14,900 bases of DNA, taken from positions 1 to 14,900 of the forward strand of contig JBMNUL010000054.1 in assembly GCA_050946255.1 (NCBI GenBank). The letters run 5' to 3'. The notes below the pieces were generated by a model. The model was not told the DNA's origin. It saw nothing but the letters and a program-made list of their open reading frames with translations, and did not search any database. Made by a program: the position numbers and the translations under genes. Source of the DNA: JBMNUL01 sp050946255. GTDB taxonomy: Bacteria > Actinomycetota > Coriobacteriia > Coriobacteriales > CADBOM01. Positions within the stretch are counted from its first letter, which is position 1; every line of letters starts with the position of its first letter. Of the stretch, positions 14,341 to 14,900 are shown piece after piece.

Positions 14341-14415
14341 GCTGGCGTGGCGCAATGGCAGCGCAACAGTTTTGTAAACTGTGGGTTGCAGGTTCGACTC
14401 CTGTCGCCAGCTCCA
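14341..14415 (+). tRNA. tRNA-Thr (anticodon TGT)
   Basis: 75 nt: acceptor GCTGGCG/CGCCAGC, D arm GCGC/GCGC, anticodon stem ACAGT/ACTGT with loop TTTGTAA (anticodon TGT, reads ACA), T stem GCAGG/CCTGT with loop TTCGACT, discriminator T and encoded CCA. The first base pairs are all Watson-Crick. Confidence 0.97.
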
Positions 14416-14425
14416 TGAGATAATT

Positions 14426-14466
14426 GCAGGTCAGCCCATGATTTCAGGCTGGCCTGCCTTCATTTT
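14426..14466 (+). terminator. Intrinsic terminator after tRNA-Thr(TGT)
   Basis: GCAGGTCAGCC (14426-14436) pairs with GGCTGGCCTGC (14447-14457), 11 bp with one G-T wobble and a 10-base loop, followed by CTTCATTTT. Confidence 0.8.
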
Positions 14467-14647
14467 CGCCCGGAAATCCTGATTTTATTCTGCTCGGAAT
14501 CAACCATCCCCCCAACCATCGAAGTTGTTCACCGACGATTTTCCGGCAAACGGCAAAAATTTAAGGTTGTTGAAAATGATGTTTTTGAGCGTTTACCTGC
14601 AGTTTTACCATAAGCCGATATGGACACGCCCGAAGGCGTGTAACAGT

Positions 14648-14676
14648 TTGACTGAACAGTTGCAAACGTGTAATAT
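14648..14676 (+). promoter_or_regulatory. Promoter of the tRNA-Tyr/tRNA-Thr cluster
   Basis: TTGACT (14648-14653), exactly 17 bases, then TAATAT (14671-14676): the best -35/-10 pair in the window. Transcription would start near 14683, leaving about 64 bases of 5' leader to be removed before tRNA-Tyr. Confidence 0.75.
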
Positions 14677-14746
14677 CCCATTCTGTTCGCCCGGCTTTGA
14701 TTCCGTGCGAAGCTGCATCTTGAAAAGTTCAGATCTCGTTGCAAAT

Positions 14747-14831
14747 GGGCGTGTGCCCGAGTGGTTAAAGGGGACGGGCTGTAAACCCGTTGGCTATGCC
14801 TACCATGGTTCGAATCCATGCGCGCCCACCA
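14747..14831 (+). tRNA. tRNA-Tyr (anticodon GTA)
   Basis: 85-nt class II tRNA: acceptor GGGCGTG/CGCGCCC, anticodon stem ACGGG/CCCGT with loop CTGTAAA (anticodon GTA), a long variable arm (TGGCTATGCCTA), T stem CATGG/CCATG with loop TTCGAAT, discriminator A and encoded CCA. Confidence 0.97.
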
Positions 14832-14834
14832 TTT

Positions 14835-14900
14835 GCCCGTGTAGCTCAGTAGGTAGAGCACTTCGTTGGTAACGAAGAGGTCACCGGTTCAAATCCGGTC
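14835..14900 (+). tRNA. tRNA-Thr (anticodon GGT), truncated by the window end
   Basis: Starts 3 bases after tRNA-Tyr. Acceptor GCCCGTG, D arm GCTC/GAGC, anticodon stem CTTCG/CGAAG with loop TTGGTAA (anticodon GGT, reads ACC), T stem ACCGG/CCGGT with loop TTCAAAT. The 3' acceptor strand and CCA lie beyond base 14900. It is evidently cotranscribed with tRNA-Tyr. Confidence 0.95.

Larger units (their letters stand above)
14416..14746. other. Intergenic region between tRNA-Thr(TGT) and tRNA-Tyr
   Basis: These 331 bases hold the terminator at 14426-14466, a perfect 7-bp hairpin ACACGCC/GGCGTGT with tetraloop CGAA (14624-14641) lacking a T-run, and a strong promoter (14648-14676). No gene is visible; short open frames here have no ribosome-binding site or recognisable product. 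The stretch 14467-14620 shows nothing I can name. Confidence 0.6.

Overview
The window (about 55-60% G+C in genes, AT-rich intergenic DNA) looks like chromosomal DNA of a Gram-positive actinobacterium, most likely of the class Coriobacteriia (inference). Points for this are PcsB/CwlO-type secreted NlpC/P60 hydrolases with serine-rich linkers, ClpC with a UVR segment, GreA-LysRS-ClpC linkage, extended -10 promoters and CCA-encoding tRNA genes. I did not find a phage, insertion sequence, CRISPR array or secondary-metabolite cluster.

Left part (1-3628): the end of a pyridoxamine-5'-phosphate-oxidase-like protein, a very long structured hairpin, then two tandem paralogous secreted peptidoglycan hydrolases. 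The first (734-1897) is intact and carries a 51-residue linker with 47 serines. The second (2137-3201) is interrupted by one in-frame TAG exactly where the first has a conserved Trp codon (TGG); everything downstream, including the catalytic Cys and both His, is still in frame. A VanZ-like membrane protein lies tail-to-tail with it on the minus strand.

Middle part (3728-10501): tRNA-Pro(CGG) with a terminator, tatA, greA, lysS, clpC, ispD and ispF, all on the plus strand. ispD and ispF touch with no base between stop and start and share one reading frame. Right part (10502-14900): a repeat-filled 317-base gap, cysS, rlmB, a NYN/YacP-type RNase gene, then tRNA-Thr(TGT), tRNA-Tyr(GTA) and a window-truncated tRNA-Thr(GGT).

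From greA on, the order greA-lysS-clpC-ispD-ispF-cysS-rlmB-yacP-tRNAs is a condensed form of the Bacillus subtilis region lysS to nusG, with ctsR, mcsAB, radA, disA, gltX, cysE and mrnC absent. The genes serve transcript-cleavage rescue, aminoacylation, proteolysis, isoprenoid synthesis, rRNA methylation and RNA decay. I saw no clearly new multi-gene system. The items most worth a second look are the in-frame TAG in the second NlpC/P60 gene, the roughly 96-nt stem-loop at 230-325, the decayed palindromic tandem repeats before cysS, and recurring intergenic hairpins.
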